Shown one piece after another: positions 22,621 to 34,460 of a stretch of 64,000 nt of DNA. Under the pieces are notes generated by a model. The model saw nothing but the letters and a program-made list of their open reading frames with translations. It was not told the origin of the DNA and made no database searches. Source of the DNA: Nipponacmea schrenckii. Taxonomy: Eukaryota; Mollusca; Gastropoda; Lottiidae. The stretch's first letter is position 1. Each line of letters opens with the position of its first letter. The position numbers were made by a program, and so were the translations under genes. The stretch is taken from the NCBI GenBank assembly GCA_030562195.1, contig CM060200.1, positions 32,961,023-33,025,022 on the forward strand, written 5' to 3'.

Positions 22621-25600
22621 ATCTCAATTTAGCAATTACATAAGTATACTGTATTTGGGTCACTTTTTATACGTTTTCATCAATCCGTCTTTTCACTGTG
22701 CCAATATATTATTTTATGACTATAACATAACTTTTATGCCACTTCAGAATATAATTATCTGATAACTCATTACTTGAGATAATCAATTAATATCTTAGAC
22801 AATGATTACATTGTTGGGGATATGAGAATTACCAAGGCATTACTAATTTTGATTTCAGTGTTTCTTGGCCCTGATCAACTCTATAATAAGACAATTCTAC
22901 CACAACTATGAATATTTCTTATTATTGTTCTAATGTTGTTCGCATCGCCGGACTTGACAGATACTCGGGAAGAATCATGTTATGCTAGTTTCTTGTAGTA
23001 CTTTTAATTCTAGTAGAAGTCATACAATATTAATATTTGGTACCATCGTTAGTGTAATGATCTGTGACATTATGTCTAGAAGTAAGACAGTGGTTGACAT
23101 ACAGAAATTATATTTGCTTGAAGGATGCCCCCATCATAGATTAGGTTCCACACAATAGATAAGATTCGACACAATGGTTCTAGATTTCAGATATTTTTAA
23201 GATTATGGGCTAATTGGCGAAACCTTTCAATGGGTTGATTATTATGAAATACTATTTAAAGATGATTTTTGCCTTCTAAACTAGAGTACCATCATCAATT
23301 AGTGTCATAAGACACAGTGGAAATTTATAACCTACTTTCTATAACCATAATTAAGTAGAATATTCAGGATTAATGAGAGCATCATTGTTTTGGTGAAAAC
23401 GGCAAACTCAAACAAGCAGTGAAAATCAAATTGTCAAGAAATCGGTGAAATAATCTTCACCTATTTAATATTGCTACTCTGGTTCAGTATAAATACAATT
23501 AATCTTTACTGTTTAAAGAAAAGAACTAAGGAGATACTTGAAATTTATTAAAGTAGTCGATAGACCAGAAAGAGGAAACGTTTCCACTTTAGTATAATTT
23601 ACAGTACTGAAACGGATTTCGAATTCGACAATAATCAGTAATTTACAATTAATGATATCATCATGTTGTAATGGATGTATATTTACACGTCATTGCCTTC
23701 TTTATTCCTATCTTTATCACTTATTCTTCATGACCTCGATATGACACTCCTAACCTATTCTGGTCAGATGATTGTGATTATTGACCACTTTGACCACCAT
23801 TCGATTCTTACAGATATTTCCTCTCGGATTTCTGATATTGTATTTAAAATGTCGTACATCTTGAGTAATGGTGATTTTGATAGGAATTCATACCACGAGC
23901 TTTACAAAGGTTTGAATACTGGTTCTTATTTATGAAATATTATTCAACGCAAAATATTGAATCCATCAGAAAAGAAGGTTGTATGTGGCCAGATATTTTA
24001 GTCATTTAGAGAAAACTGCACTAATGTTGTTAATGTTTTTGTGATATAAGGTCGAATCGCCTTTGTTTCTGTCAGTCAAAAATCAAAGTCGTACAAACCA
24101 TCATCGTTAAGAAGATATAAAGAAAGGTATAATAAGTGATTTTTATTATCATTTTATACTAAATAAACAACCTCATAAAATGGGCTTCATTTCAAATCTT
24201 TTCTTTCTGAGATTATTTAACAGTGATAAAGATTAATGGTATGAGATAAAGCACAAATAGCTATTAAAGAGTACCATACAATCTAAACTTTCAATTTGAT
24301 TAACACGGATCCTATAGTGTTCATATGTCTTCAATTTTCATTTTTTACTTATCAAACATGTAATCCAGTATCCAGTACCGTGAACCTATTACAGTCACGA
24401 TAATAGCCAACTTTCACGTAACGTTTTTATGGAGGTAAATGACAACCTTCCGTAAAACTGGAAAAGCTGCTGCTATCTTAAACATAGATCTATTCGAATC
24501 TACAGCGAATACTAAGAGTCCAGTTTCTATTTCAATAAGTTTTCTTCATAAAGATTAAAATAGCCTATAACGGCAACTGGACTTGCACATGACGACTATA
24601 ACCAAACCAACAATTCAAAGTAGCTCCTTTGATCCTTTTTCAACTGGTCACTACTACTACCACTTCCAAAAACAGGGTTATAGTCTGCGAATTCAGCTAA
24701 CGCTCAAAGAGCTCTGCGGTTACGCTATAACCCTACAAGTGACGCTTTAAGGCTACTAACAACAAAGCTCTTGAATTTAATTGTTAACCCTTAATTTTGG
24801 TATAAAGCCAGAATTTCTACAGATGATCTTTATTCGTTTGGAATATTAGTATCTTTAAATCGTTTTGGGGTACTTGGCAGCAAAGATTGTATTGGTTTAA
24901 TGTAGCAGTTATACTTTAGAATGATTTAAAGCATGACTATGAAAGAAATGAAATGTATTGAAATTTTGACAACTGTATCCTGTTAGTTTGAAGATAGAAC
25001 TGTCTGCAATAGATTATACGTTGTTTGACCCGGTGCTTTATCAGCCCTTTATAGTGTTAGCATTAAAGTGTACTATAGGAAAAAGTTTGTGATTTCGGTC
25101 ATAATTTAGCGACAGAAACAATTTTCTCTATATCTAAAATATTGGCTTACGATTTCCAAATATTTGAACTAGTTCCAACTAATTATCCTGGCATTTAAAT
25201 CTTTCAACTTCACGTTTATTCTTCAGGTAATTCTGGTTCATTTAATTTAATATTATCTCTACGAAACACGTGCCACAACTATCACTTTGAAATATATTTA
25301 TAAAATAAGTAAAAATGGGAGTTACCTCCTAATATAATTCATATCGTCTAATTGGTTACAAATTTAATTGGGCATATATTAACACAACAGTAACTATGCT
25401 AATGAATGACTTGTAGTACAAAATACACGTATAAAATATTCAAGCACAATATGCAAGTCCTTTCCATCAATCAACAAGAACATTAAAAAAATGTCCCGGG
25501 GAGTATAGTTATATATCATATAATATCTTTTTAACATTATTGTTTATATCGAATATTTAACTGTTGGCTACGTGAGAAAATATCTGGTGAGCTTGAGCAA

Positions 25601-26312
25601 ACTTCTAACCCTAATCAGTTCTCCCACATAATTTCGGTAAGTAACAGAAGGTTGTTACCTATGTCAAATGTAGAATTCTTTTTATATAATGTTTTGAACT
25701 GGTCCAAATTATAGCATTTAATTGTATAGATAATTGGTTAAATTCATCTTAAATAGGATAAGATCTTAGAAACCTATTGCTGACTTACAAACAAAAATGG
25801 TTTGGTGGTGAATATTATTATTATTCGCTTGATAATATACATGTATATCGAATTCTATACATCATACCAGGTTTGTAATCTCGGTGTTAATAATGGTATT
25901 AGGTAAGTTATAAACACTGCTGGTACTCTTCTCTTTATCTTGAGATTCCTGGCAACCACTCGCGCAATATAAACTTCCAGGAGAACCACTTACAATCAAA
26001 ATTCTGATTATAACATTTCAGAAAGATGGCCAACATGCTAAAAGAAATCACTGCATTTGAATCTGGCGCCTTCTTTTCTCATAAAATTTACGGTGTCTTG
26101 GTTTCTCCGACAAAGACTCTCCGCCTCCGACTATCCGACAAGCCATTTGAGACTTGATCTTCGAGTATTGAAAAGCACGTTTTTCTAATGAAGGCTACAA
26201 TAAGAAGTTGGAATGTTTTATTACATATGACGAAAGGAAATTTACAATTAACAAATCTTGTTCCTATTAACATGAAAATATTTAGCACTGTGGTGGGTTA
26301 AACGTGAACTGT
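22621..26312. other. Unassigned intergenic sequence
   Basis: 3.7 kb, AT-rich, with scattered short open frames that look random. A short inverted pair AGGGTTATAG/CTATAACCCT lies at about 24674 and 24726. No gene or delimited repeat was recognised. Confidence 0.5.
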
Positions 26313-26322
26313 ACAATTAGCG

Positions 26323-27131
26323 GGGTGGGTTTCAAAAGCCTACCGCCAACCGCTGCCAACCGGCCTACCGATAGCAAAAAAAGGCGCCAAAATTGGTATT
26401 GTTAAATGTAAGGATCGTAGATTTTCATACAATAAAACGAAACTATTTAATTTGACGGAATTTTTGTTGACGTCAAAATTATGGAATCAAAATTATCTTA
26501 AGAATGAAACGAAAAAAATAAATTTTTATTTTCGTGTTCAGCGATTTCTTTCTTTATCCAAGTGCTGAAAGTGTGCTTCCAGTCTTGGTGAAGCGTTTTA
26601 TCAACTAAATATACTGCTGATTTGGTTGGATTAACAGGAGGAGCATTCGCAGAATTATTATAGTCTACGTCAAGGATTAACTTTGAAAAAATTCTAAAAG
26701 GAGGAAGAAGCCTTGTTGATCATCCATGATGCCGACGACGTTAAATAAATAAATTAAGGGAAGTAACTCTGAAACAAACGACCTTCCTGTCGTGATCATT
26801 TAAAAAAGATTTAAGGGTACTTTTACGGTTAATTGTGTGTCCCATTTGAATACAAATTAGATTATGGCTTTTTGGGATGGATTGTATCAGTTAATGTGAA
26901 GAAAAACATCGCTGAACACGAAAAGAAAATATTTACTTTTTTCGTTTCATTTTTAAAATAATTTTGATTCCATAATTTTGACGTCAACAAAAGTTCCGTC
27001 AAATTGAATAGTTTCGTTTTATTGTATGAAAATCTACGATCCTTAAATTTAACAATATCTATTTTGTCGCATTTTTTTCCTTCCGGTAGGCCGGTTGGCA
27101 GCGGTTGGCGGTAGGCTTTTGAAACCCACCC
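26323..27131. mobile_element. Foldback (Mutator-like?) element with 9-bp target duplication
   Basis: Inverted arms of about 235 bp (26323-26560 and 26895-27131) start GGGTGGGTTTCAAAAGCC. They are flanked by identical CAATTAGCG at 26314-26322 and 27132-27140. Because of the terminal G/C symmetry the duplication could be read as 7 bp; 9 bp with long inverted termini fits Mutator-like elements. The open frames in the arms are palindrome effects. The centre carries a coding-like minus-strand segment, listed separately. Confidence 0.85.
26510..26693 (-). pseudogene. Coding-like exon fragment inside foldback element
   Basis: On the minus strand, GGCTTCTTCCTCCTTTTAG (a pyrimidine tract plus AG) precedes an open stretch from 26693 to about 26510. 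It reads IFSKLILDVDYNNSANAPP, then VYLVDKTLHQDWKHTFSTW, then IKKEIAEHENKN. It looks like a captured exon or a remnant of the element's own protein, running from the loop into the left arm. No family was recognised and no ATG-initiated gene is visible. Confidence 0.35.
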
Positions 27132-27366
27132 CAATTAGCGCGCCACGTTATTATTTTTACTTGTGAGTAGAGATAATGTAGGCGACTGCATTTTCGATTT
27201 TCTGTTGTTAAATCGTAAATAGGCCTATAGTCATAGGTAGCCTGTAGCAGCCTATACGGCCTAAATTTAAATTTCCTCAAGTTTTAGGTAATGTAACATT
27301 GTAATCTAGATTCCAGCCTCTATGGTAGTCTAATTGTAAGAAATTAAATGAAATGCATGCAGTTGT

Positions 27367-27442
27367 ACGTTTTACTTTTCTGCTCCTGTTTGGGCTAATG
27401 AGGACGGGCAGACGCCATGTAGTGTGCAATGAGGTAAATTTG
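27367..27442 (-). repeat. SINE 3'-end fragment
   Basis: TTTTACTTTTCTGCTCC, then GGGCTAATGAGGACGGGCAG and CGCCATGTAGTGTGCAATGAGG match the 3' portion of the minus-strand SINE at 20.3 kb. The rest of the element is absent. Confidence 0.6.
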
Positions 27443-27837
27443 TAGATACTTATCTCTAAAATTTAGCTTGGTGAGCTTTTATCATAATAGAATCTCCGCG
27501 AATTGGATTTGAAACCTGCCTTAAACACTTGATGAAATATGGCGTTTTAACATATGCCTTACCTGTTACATATCACACTCCAGTATAACTAAAGTCAGAA
27601 GAGGAATGTTCAACTCCCAGACGTTGAAAGAATTCAGATGTTACTTTCGAGGTCTACATATTAGTTTGTATTTATGTATAATGAGGTGTTGATTTAAACT
27701 TTCCAAGAGAGCATTTTAATGAGTATTAATAGATTATGGAGTTACATTTTTAAACCGACCATTGCGACGTACAATTAGTTTATATTTAAGAATAATACTA
27801 TAGGAGATAACATGATTATGAGTATCTAGTGTATAAC

Positions 27838-28110
27838 ACAGCGGTTAGAGCGTTGGTTCCTTACGTTTGCTTTGATACGTTGAAAATGTCGAACGTGAGT
27901 TATAATCTCGATCGGCGTGTGAAAGTCCGATGACCTTGAATAAATCATCTTCACTCACAATTCTAGTCAACCAAGCTGTAAATGGGTACGGATAATACGG
28001 GAAAGATCAATGACTAGAGGTTTGGCCAAGGACCAGCTGGTAGAAAGAATCCCTGACACGGCGGACTTGTGAACCTAAGTTGTTATCCTTGTAAAATATA
28101 CATGTAGTTG
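27838..28110 (+). repeat. Second tRNA-derived SINE family
   Basis: ATAACACAGCGGTTAGAGCG gives an A-box-like tRNA head. A decayed B box (GAGTTATAATCTCGATC) follows, then CGTGTGAAAGTCCGATGACC and AACCAAGCTGTAAATGGGTA. The body differs from the SINE at 20.3 kb, so this is another family. It is directly followed by a strong splice-acceptor-like tract. Confidence 0.6.
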
Positions 28111-28132
28111 TTTCTTTCTTTTTTTGTTTCAG

Positions 28133-28194
28133 AAAGAGATTCCTTGTTGAAAGCCCCGAGACAAAGAGCATATTCTACAGTCTTGGAAATCATT
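28133..28194 (+). other. Isolated candidate exon
   Basis: TTTCTTTCTTTTTTTGTTTCAG before 28133 is a textbook pyrimidine-rich acceptor, and GTAAGC after 28194 is a good donor, bounding 62 bases. Two frames are open across it (KRFLVESPETKSIFYSLGNH or RDSLLKAPRQRAYSTVLEII). No neighbouring exon or known family could be tied to it; transcript data would be needed to call it a gene. Confidence 0.25.
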
Positions 28195-29980
28195 GTAAGC
28201 ATAATGTTCAATATAATATTAAGTAGCCTAAACATTCAAAACACAAGTCAGTATCTATTAAAGTCAATTCTTATCATTCATGAAATTTTACAATATCCTG
28301 TCCTTTGTTCGAGTAGAATATTTTTGGAAGAAAATTGATAGAAGTCTGGGAAATACTCTTTCCACTCAACTTATATTTAAAAGTCTTTTAAGTCTCGAAA
28401 TTTGTTACTTTTGAGATCTGGTGCATTTCTATCCTTTTTTCCGCCACTTAAATTATTTGTTGACAGTGTCCACCTCCGTTTAGTCTAAAAGATGAGGATA
28501 AAGAAAGAACAGGAAATGAAAACATCTAAGTCTCTGATTTATTCTATTATTAAGAAGAACAGGGGGTGATGATGACGTCAAGAATTAATTATGATGTCTA
28601 GAATTCAATACGTCTTCGACAGTATTTACCGAATTGTTTGATGCTCTCTGCAATTCTCACTACATGTACCCGCTTTTAATCTGTGAATCCAACTTCTGGG
28701 CTTGGTAACCGGACAACTTCCCTGTTGGTGGTTATAGGTTTAATAAAATTGCTTTCAGTAACAGCATATATAGTCGAGTTCATGATTTTATCAGAATGAA
28801 CTGCAGGTTAGCAAATTCACGGAAAGGGCTAATGAGATCTATTGATAATCGGAGTGTTTCAAAAAAAGTTTCACTGATAATTGATGTAATCGAATGCTTC
28901 AGACACCCTCGCTGTTAAGGTGTCAATTTAAATGATCTTTGGTAATCATTCAGTAAATGAAATTTTAAGGGCTGTATGCACCGCTCTTACTTAACCTAAA
29001 CTTTTACTTAAGTTGACTTTAGTCGAACTTAATGCATACACTGCATGATTTTTTACAAAAGTCATGATTACCTTTGAAATTTACAAAGTGAAAGTCATTG
29101 TAAAGTTTCCTCAGTATAGGCTTTACTGGTTGTATACAAGGAATGAAGGATTATTTAGATCAATTGTACCGTTTAATAGACCTTCGCCAACATGCACTTG
29201 TTACGAAATTGTTAACCATTGCTCTAATCCACTAGAATATTTAGATCAGGCCTTCTCAACTGGTGGCACGAGGAGGAAAAAAAACTATCTTACTGAATAT
29301 GAATCTTTGATATACGCCCAATATACGAGATCCTTTAAATTTTCACTTGAACATTTTTCCAAAAAACGTTATGCATTTGCCATGTTCTATTCAGCATTAT
29401 GTAAGATGTTATAGTAATTAACCGGAATGGTCTTAAATTAAATATGGGAGAGAGCATTGCTCATTGTAATTGAAGCATAATGTTCACAGTTTCTTCTTTC
29501 ACATGCCAGAATGTCCCAATGCAAGCTATCACTACACAGCTCTGTACTCAGAGGTAGATATTAAGTCTAAACCATCGTCGACTACATTTCTCAAAAAAAT
29601 AAATAACCTTCCCATATGTTGACAAATGGACACATTCTTAGAAAACGTTCACTTGAAGTGGATGAATTTACATCCAAAGGTGGTAAGACAATAGGTCGGA
29701 GAGTTTTAACTATTGTTGGTGTAGGCCTACCCTCAGATGTATCGCAACCTGATCCGACCAATATAAAAGAATAAGCCTCCAATTATGTGACCTCTACTCG
29801 CACACCGCCCCCCTAATAATTCATAGTAATGCCACTGTTACCCCCTCCGCTAACATTCTACAAAATTATCGATAAGTAGCGCTCCTTGCTCACTATTTTG
29901 ACCAAAGTGGTGCTTCAGGAAATTATCAGAAGGCCTGATTTAGATACAAAATTTTTGGAAAGGTAAGATTTTCAAATGCG
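28195..29980. other. Unassigned intergenic sequence
   Basis: No gene recognised. A 116-codon open frame at 29064-29414 (plus) has no recognisable motif and atypical composition for a conserved protein. A short inverted pair TGTATGCA/TGCATACA brackets about 28975-29040. Confidence 0.4.
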
Positions 29981-30120
29981 GATGTAGTTGAATGGTTGTT
30001 AAAATCCACTTAAATATTCACCAACGCTGCGGCCGAACTATTTTTAAATATATCCGTGTTAATGGTACAACTTTTGATAACTCCAGTTTGTTTCAGGGTC
30101 ATTTAAGATAAATGTACAAA

Positions 30121-30380
30121 ACGGGCATCAACCAGCCTACCGTCAATATATTCCTGCAGAAAATGAAAAAACCGGAATTCAACATGGATTTTACAATTTG
30201 GCTAACATTTCAGAATCAATAGTAACCATAGATTGTACCCACATCCCAATACAATGTCCAAAGGGGGAACAGGCTGAATTTTTCAACCGCAGAGGAGGGC
30301 ATTCCATCACGATTCAAGTAATTGGCGACCACAACTTGACAATTCGTGATATCATAGCAAGATGGCCTTGGACTCGATGA
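30121..30380 (+). pseudogene. PIF/Harbinger transposase relic
   Basis: 30121 onward reads TGINQPTVNIFLQK, like the helix-turn-helix segment of HARBI1-type transposases. After a frame change comes GIQHGFYNLANISESIVTID, then CTHIPIQCPKGE, FFNRRGGHSITIQV and IGDHNLTIRDIIARWPW. The Asp of TIDCTHIP matches the first catalytic residue of the DDE core (DDE_Tnp_4 type), and DHN...RWP is the usual second block. The frame stops at 30378-30380 and the remaining catalytic residues are absent, so the copy is dead and truncated. Earlier bases (about 29950-30120) may be a decayed N-terminus. Confidence 0.85.
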
Positions 30381-32760
30381 AAAAGATCTGTATTTTGATT
30401 ATGAAGGTTGGCCTGGCGTGAAATTTCAATTTTGTAGATAATTTAAAAGCGTAGCTTTAAAAATTTGATCTTATCCATACAACGACAAATTACAATTGTA
30501 AAAATCATTTTGATACCTTTTTTCAGCATTAGGACCAATGTGCGTATGTGACAATTAAAATATACCCGATAAAGAATAACCCGTACTTCACCACCCTGCA
30601 GATCACTGTGATATTTTGAATATACTGGTAACTGGCATTATCCGACCTTTTAGTTACACCACCTCTCCAGTTTTCTTCCTCTCACTCTATTCAAGGGCAA
30701 CTGATTTTTTAAGCTTTTACTTTCCAACATTTTTTCGATTGAAAAGAATAACGTTTACTAAATTTTCTGGTATCCAACAATAACGACTCTTGATTTTCTT
30801 CTGAGCCTTTTATTTCTTTCGAATAGATCTGGCGTAATTTTTCTTGAATTCTACAATGATAAAATCTTACACATTGGGGCTTAAAGTAGGCATTCCTTAC
30901 CGTAATAGTTTTGATTCAAGATCCTTTTTTTCAAACTTCGAATGAATTCTTCTTCTCCAGTGTCGAATTTATACTATATTTTAAATGTAAATGCATGTGA
31001 TTTTGGTTACATTCATGCGGATAAGAAAAGTTACGGTGACTTGGTTGTAAACTGAAGAACCTGTGAATGAAAGCTGAAATTTTACTTAATTTAATTTAGT
31101 AACGGTAAGAGCGCTGCAAATGGCATTGAATGCAATACATTGAACTCCCAAATGAAATATTGATTAAGGTCGAATAGTATTGAATATATACCAAAAAATC
31201 TCGCAGGAACTCAACGGTATTTAGAGCGGCGATCAGTTGCTATCAGTAACTATGACACCTGTATAAAAGAGTAGTAAGAGCTAAGTAGTTGGAAATAAAA
31301 TAATGGTTACATAAATAATGCATTGAGAAGTTTAGAATTAAGCCTGTAATCATTTAGAGATAAATAAGCAGCTGGAAAATCATTAAAAACGAAAACGATT
31401 TGTGAAATGTTAATAAATTTTCATCTAGTTTTAATTATCTGTATAGATGACGATTGGCGCCAAGAATCTCCATAATGTAGAAGATATCAATACTATAGCT
31501 CAGTCTCAAAAAACTTCAAATAACAAGAGGCAAAGCTAATTCTATATGACTGTCGTGAATCAAAGTAAAGAAATAGGGTTTATGACCCCTGAGATTAAAA
31601 CGCATGGTTAATAACTCGTCTATTTATAGAAAATATTTATAGATTATCCATTACCAACAGCATCTTCTCGAATAAGCCGAAGAGTTTCTTGATGGTTAAT
31701 GTCAGACACCACAGGTTTTTTATTCAGTGATTCAAAATGTTCAAATGTTTAGATCTATTTCCTCCAACTCTAAATGACCCACATCTATGAAAATGAATAT
31801 CTGCAATACAATTTCTTTTACATAAGCTTTAATAAGTCTTTTCAAATTCTGAAATAAGTAAATTGTAAACAGTACCTTGGGACATTCTGTCTTGTCTAAA
31901 TTACCCATAAGAGAACAGATAAAAGATATTTTATATTTAAATGGACGTAGGATGCCAAATAGATAAAATCCAATATTTCTCAAGAGATCTCCAGAATTCA
32001 CCTCGGAGAAATTATTCAATTACTTATACCTCATGTAAGAAAATGATTGGAGATTTATTACTGTCTAGATTTCGGGCATTTCAATGATGATTGGATTGAA
32101 GTACACATATCTATACATATGTCTATTTCTACGTTCACTATATCTGTTCAATTCAATTTAATTAAAACCAAAGATTTATAAATTCTTGCTATCAACTCTA
32201 AAATTTATAACTATTTTGATCGTGTGATAAATATTAATTAAAATTGCATTTAACTGAGGTTAGATTAGTTTCAACTTCAGATAAAATGTTGGATCATCTT
32301 TTTGACACAGATTTGGATTAGAAATAATCAATGTCCCCTTTTTAGAACCATCTAATAATTTATTGATCGTGATGGGAAAATTTCACGGCTACTATGTCAA
32401 TGATAGAATCTATTTTCGTCATGATACAATTAATAGGATACAATTACGTCTCACGGTTGCTGCCGATCCATGGTTTACGTCCTACTTTTCTGCACATGAT
32501 AGGGCTAATGACACGAGTAACATCATTAAGTTTGCAACGAAAGAATGTTGTCAAAAGCAAGTCTGTAGTTTTCTACTGCCAAGAGAACAGTCTGCAGGTT
32601 TTCGGTCAATTGTCCTATCTTTACTACTGGACGTTCAGTCTACTTTTAGTTGCATCAATGACGATTGGAGATGCGGCTGAAAACATCTTAAGGACAAGGA
32701 CCATTCCCTTAACAGTAGGCTACTGATGCTTCTCGATACCACTGTCTTCAAAATTTCATA
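30381..32760. other. Unassigned intergenic sequence
   Basis: 2.4 kb with no recognisable gene. The 92-codon minus-strand open frame at 31741-32019 lacks recognisable motifs. A small SINE tail fragment is at about 32470-32515. Confidence 0.45.
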
Positions 32761-32774
32761 GCAGAACAAACAAA

Positions 32775-33185
32775 CTAGATACATGTAATAAGTTGTATTT
32801 TAAAGAAACTAACACTCATCTTTTTCATAAGAGCTCATTTCATCCAAAACATACCTCTTCTGAAATAATTACGTCACAAGTTTTACGATTTCACCGAATT
32901 TGTACAGGATCTTCTGATTTCGACAAAGCCTGTACGATTGTTTTCTCAAAACTGAAAGAGCGTGGGTGTCTAAAAAGATTTTTACGGAATATAAGAAAAT
33001 CCACATTAGCACAGATAGCAGCTAAAAATAGATTTTATTCCGAAGTAAATCCGGGATTCAGGAGTGCTCCATGTTTGTCAAGCAGATGTAAACATGCCCC
33101 TTTATATAAGCCTGTTTCTAATCATTTCAATCTTGGCGACCATTCACTTGCCGATCTCACCCTAACCCCGTATGGAAGCGAATGA
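32775..33185 (+). pseudogene. Penelope-like element relic, fragment A
   Basis: A 130-codon open stretch starts YFKETNTHLFHKSSFHPKHT and goes on to SQVLRFHRICTGSSDFDKAC and RGCLKRFLRNIRKSTLAQI. This is the thumb/C-terminal region of Penelope-like reverse transcriptases. It ends ADLTLTPYGSE, followed after a stop by YRVSEYIDHFLPPLV in the adjoining sequence, which resembles the finger region of the same protein. Fragments of two copies, or a rearranged one, therefore lie head to tail. Confidence 0.75.
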
Positions 33186-34460
33186 TACAGGGTATCAGAA
33201 TATATTGATCACTTTCTACCGCCTCTAGTTTCAACACATCCCGCCTATATCAAAGACACTAACGACTTTGTTCAGGTAAAAAACTCAAGATCCCAGGGAA
33301 TGCCCTTTTAGTGTCCCTGGACGTTCAAAGCATGTATATACTAAAATTGACAATGAATCCGGATTACGCGCTGTAAAGCAGGCATTCGAGCGGAAGCCCG
33401 ATCCTGAGAGACCAGATAACGAAATTCTTGAGCTTTTAGAAATTTGTTTGAAAAGTAATGACTTTACTTTTAATGAAAAAATTTATCTTCAGGCTTCAGG
33501 AACTGCCATGGGAAAATAATTCTTATTGAAACATTTTCATGGCAGAATGTGCAAAAAAAGAGAAGTTTCACATCTTTGACCAAAACTACCAATTTTTTAT
33601 GTAAGATTTCTTGACAAAATATATTCTTAATTTGTACACATAGAATAGATGAATTTTGGGAATATTTTAACATTCACAATAACCACCAACCTTCTGTAAA
33701 ATAAACTTCTAACATTAGCGACAAGCAGATTGATTTCGACACCCCAGTTTTAAAGATACCAATTTTCATGAAACGCATCAATTAAATATTAAAGTTTATT
33801 TCAAGCCAACAGATACCTACCAACTTTTATTCAAATCATCTTTTAATTCGAAACATACCTTTTCTGGCATCATTAAGTCACAAAGAGAAAATTCGTACGC
33901 GCAAGAGGAGGCTTATTCTAATGTTTTCCAAAAATTAAGTGAACTTGGCTACTCAAGAAGGTTCTTGAGAAATATCAAAAGCTACACAGTTGCTGAAATC
34001 TCTAATAAAAACCAATTTGAATCTTTTACCATTACCAAATTCTTCAGTTCATCCTTGCAACAACAACCGCTGTCAAACTTGTCCCTTCAAGTTGTCAACT
34101 AATTCCTTTATATATAGACGCTCAGATTCCACATTTCGGGTAAATGACAAACTCAATTGTAAAAACACAAATCTCATTTATCTTATTTCTTGCACAAAAT
34201 GTGACCAACAATAAGTTTGAGATACAAAAAATTTATTAAGGCTTCGTTTTATAAGTCTGACTATATTTTTAAACTGTTTCAAAACACTTTAATCAAAAAG
34301 ACCATCACATAACAAACCTTAAAATCATTCTGATTGAACAGATATACGAACCTAAGAAAATTCGCCTCATTCGAGAAAATTATTGGATAAATAAATTACA
34401 AACTATGCATTCGTCTTTACAAAGAATTGCAAGAAAAATTTCCAACATATTTTACAAATG
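33186..34460 (+). pseudogene. Penelope-like element relic, RT to GIY-YIG region
   Basis: Pieces in order, with frameshifts: YIKDTNDFVQ, a decayed LVSLDVQSMY motif, TKIDNESGLRAVKQAFERKP, LLEICLKSNDFTFNEKIYLQ, SGTAMGK, then FLDKIYS where active enzymes carry the catalytic LDD. VYFKPTDTYQLLFKSSF and GYSRRFLRNIKSYTVAEI follow. The Cys-rich linker reads CNNNRCQTCPF and LNCKNTNLIYLISCTKC, and a C-terminal piece (YEPKKIRLIRENYWINKLQT) is typical of the GIY-YIG endonuclease part. At least four frame breaks and the LDD-to-LDK change show it is inactive. Confidence 0.85.

Noticed and set aside
26862..27134. 90-codon minus-strand frame (MGWVSKAYRQPL...)
   Set aside because: It lies across the right arm of the foldback element and mirrors the left arm; no protein family fits.
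27838..27910. Possible tRNA gene
   Set aside because: A-box-like and B-box-like stretches are present, but no cloverleaf with paired acceptor stem could be formed and a SINE body follows.
29064..29414. 116-codon plus-strand frame
   Set aside because: Open but with no recognisable motif, no splice support and no link to neighbouring relics.
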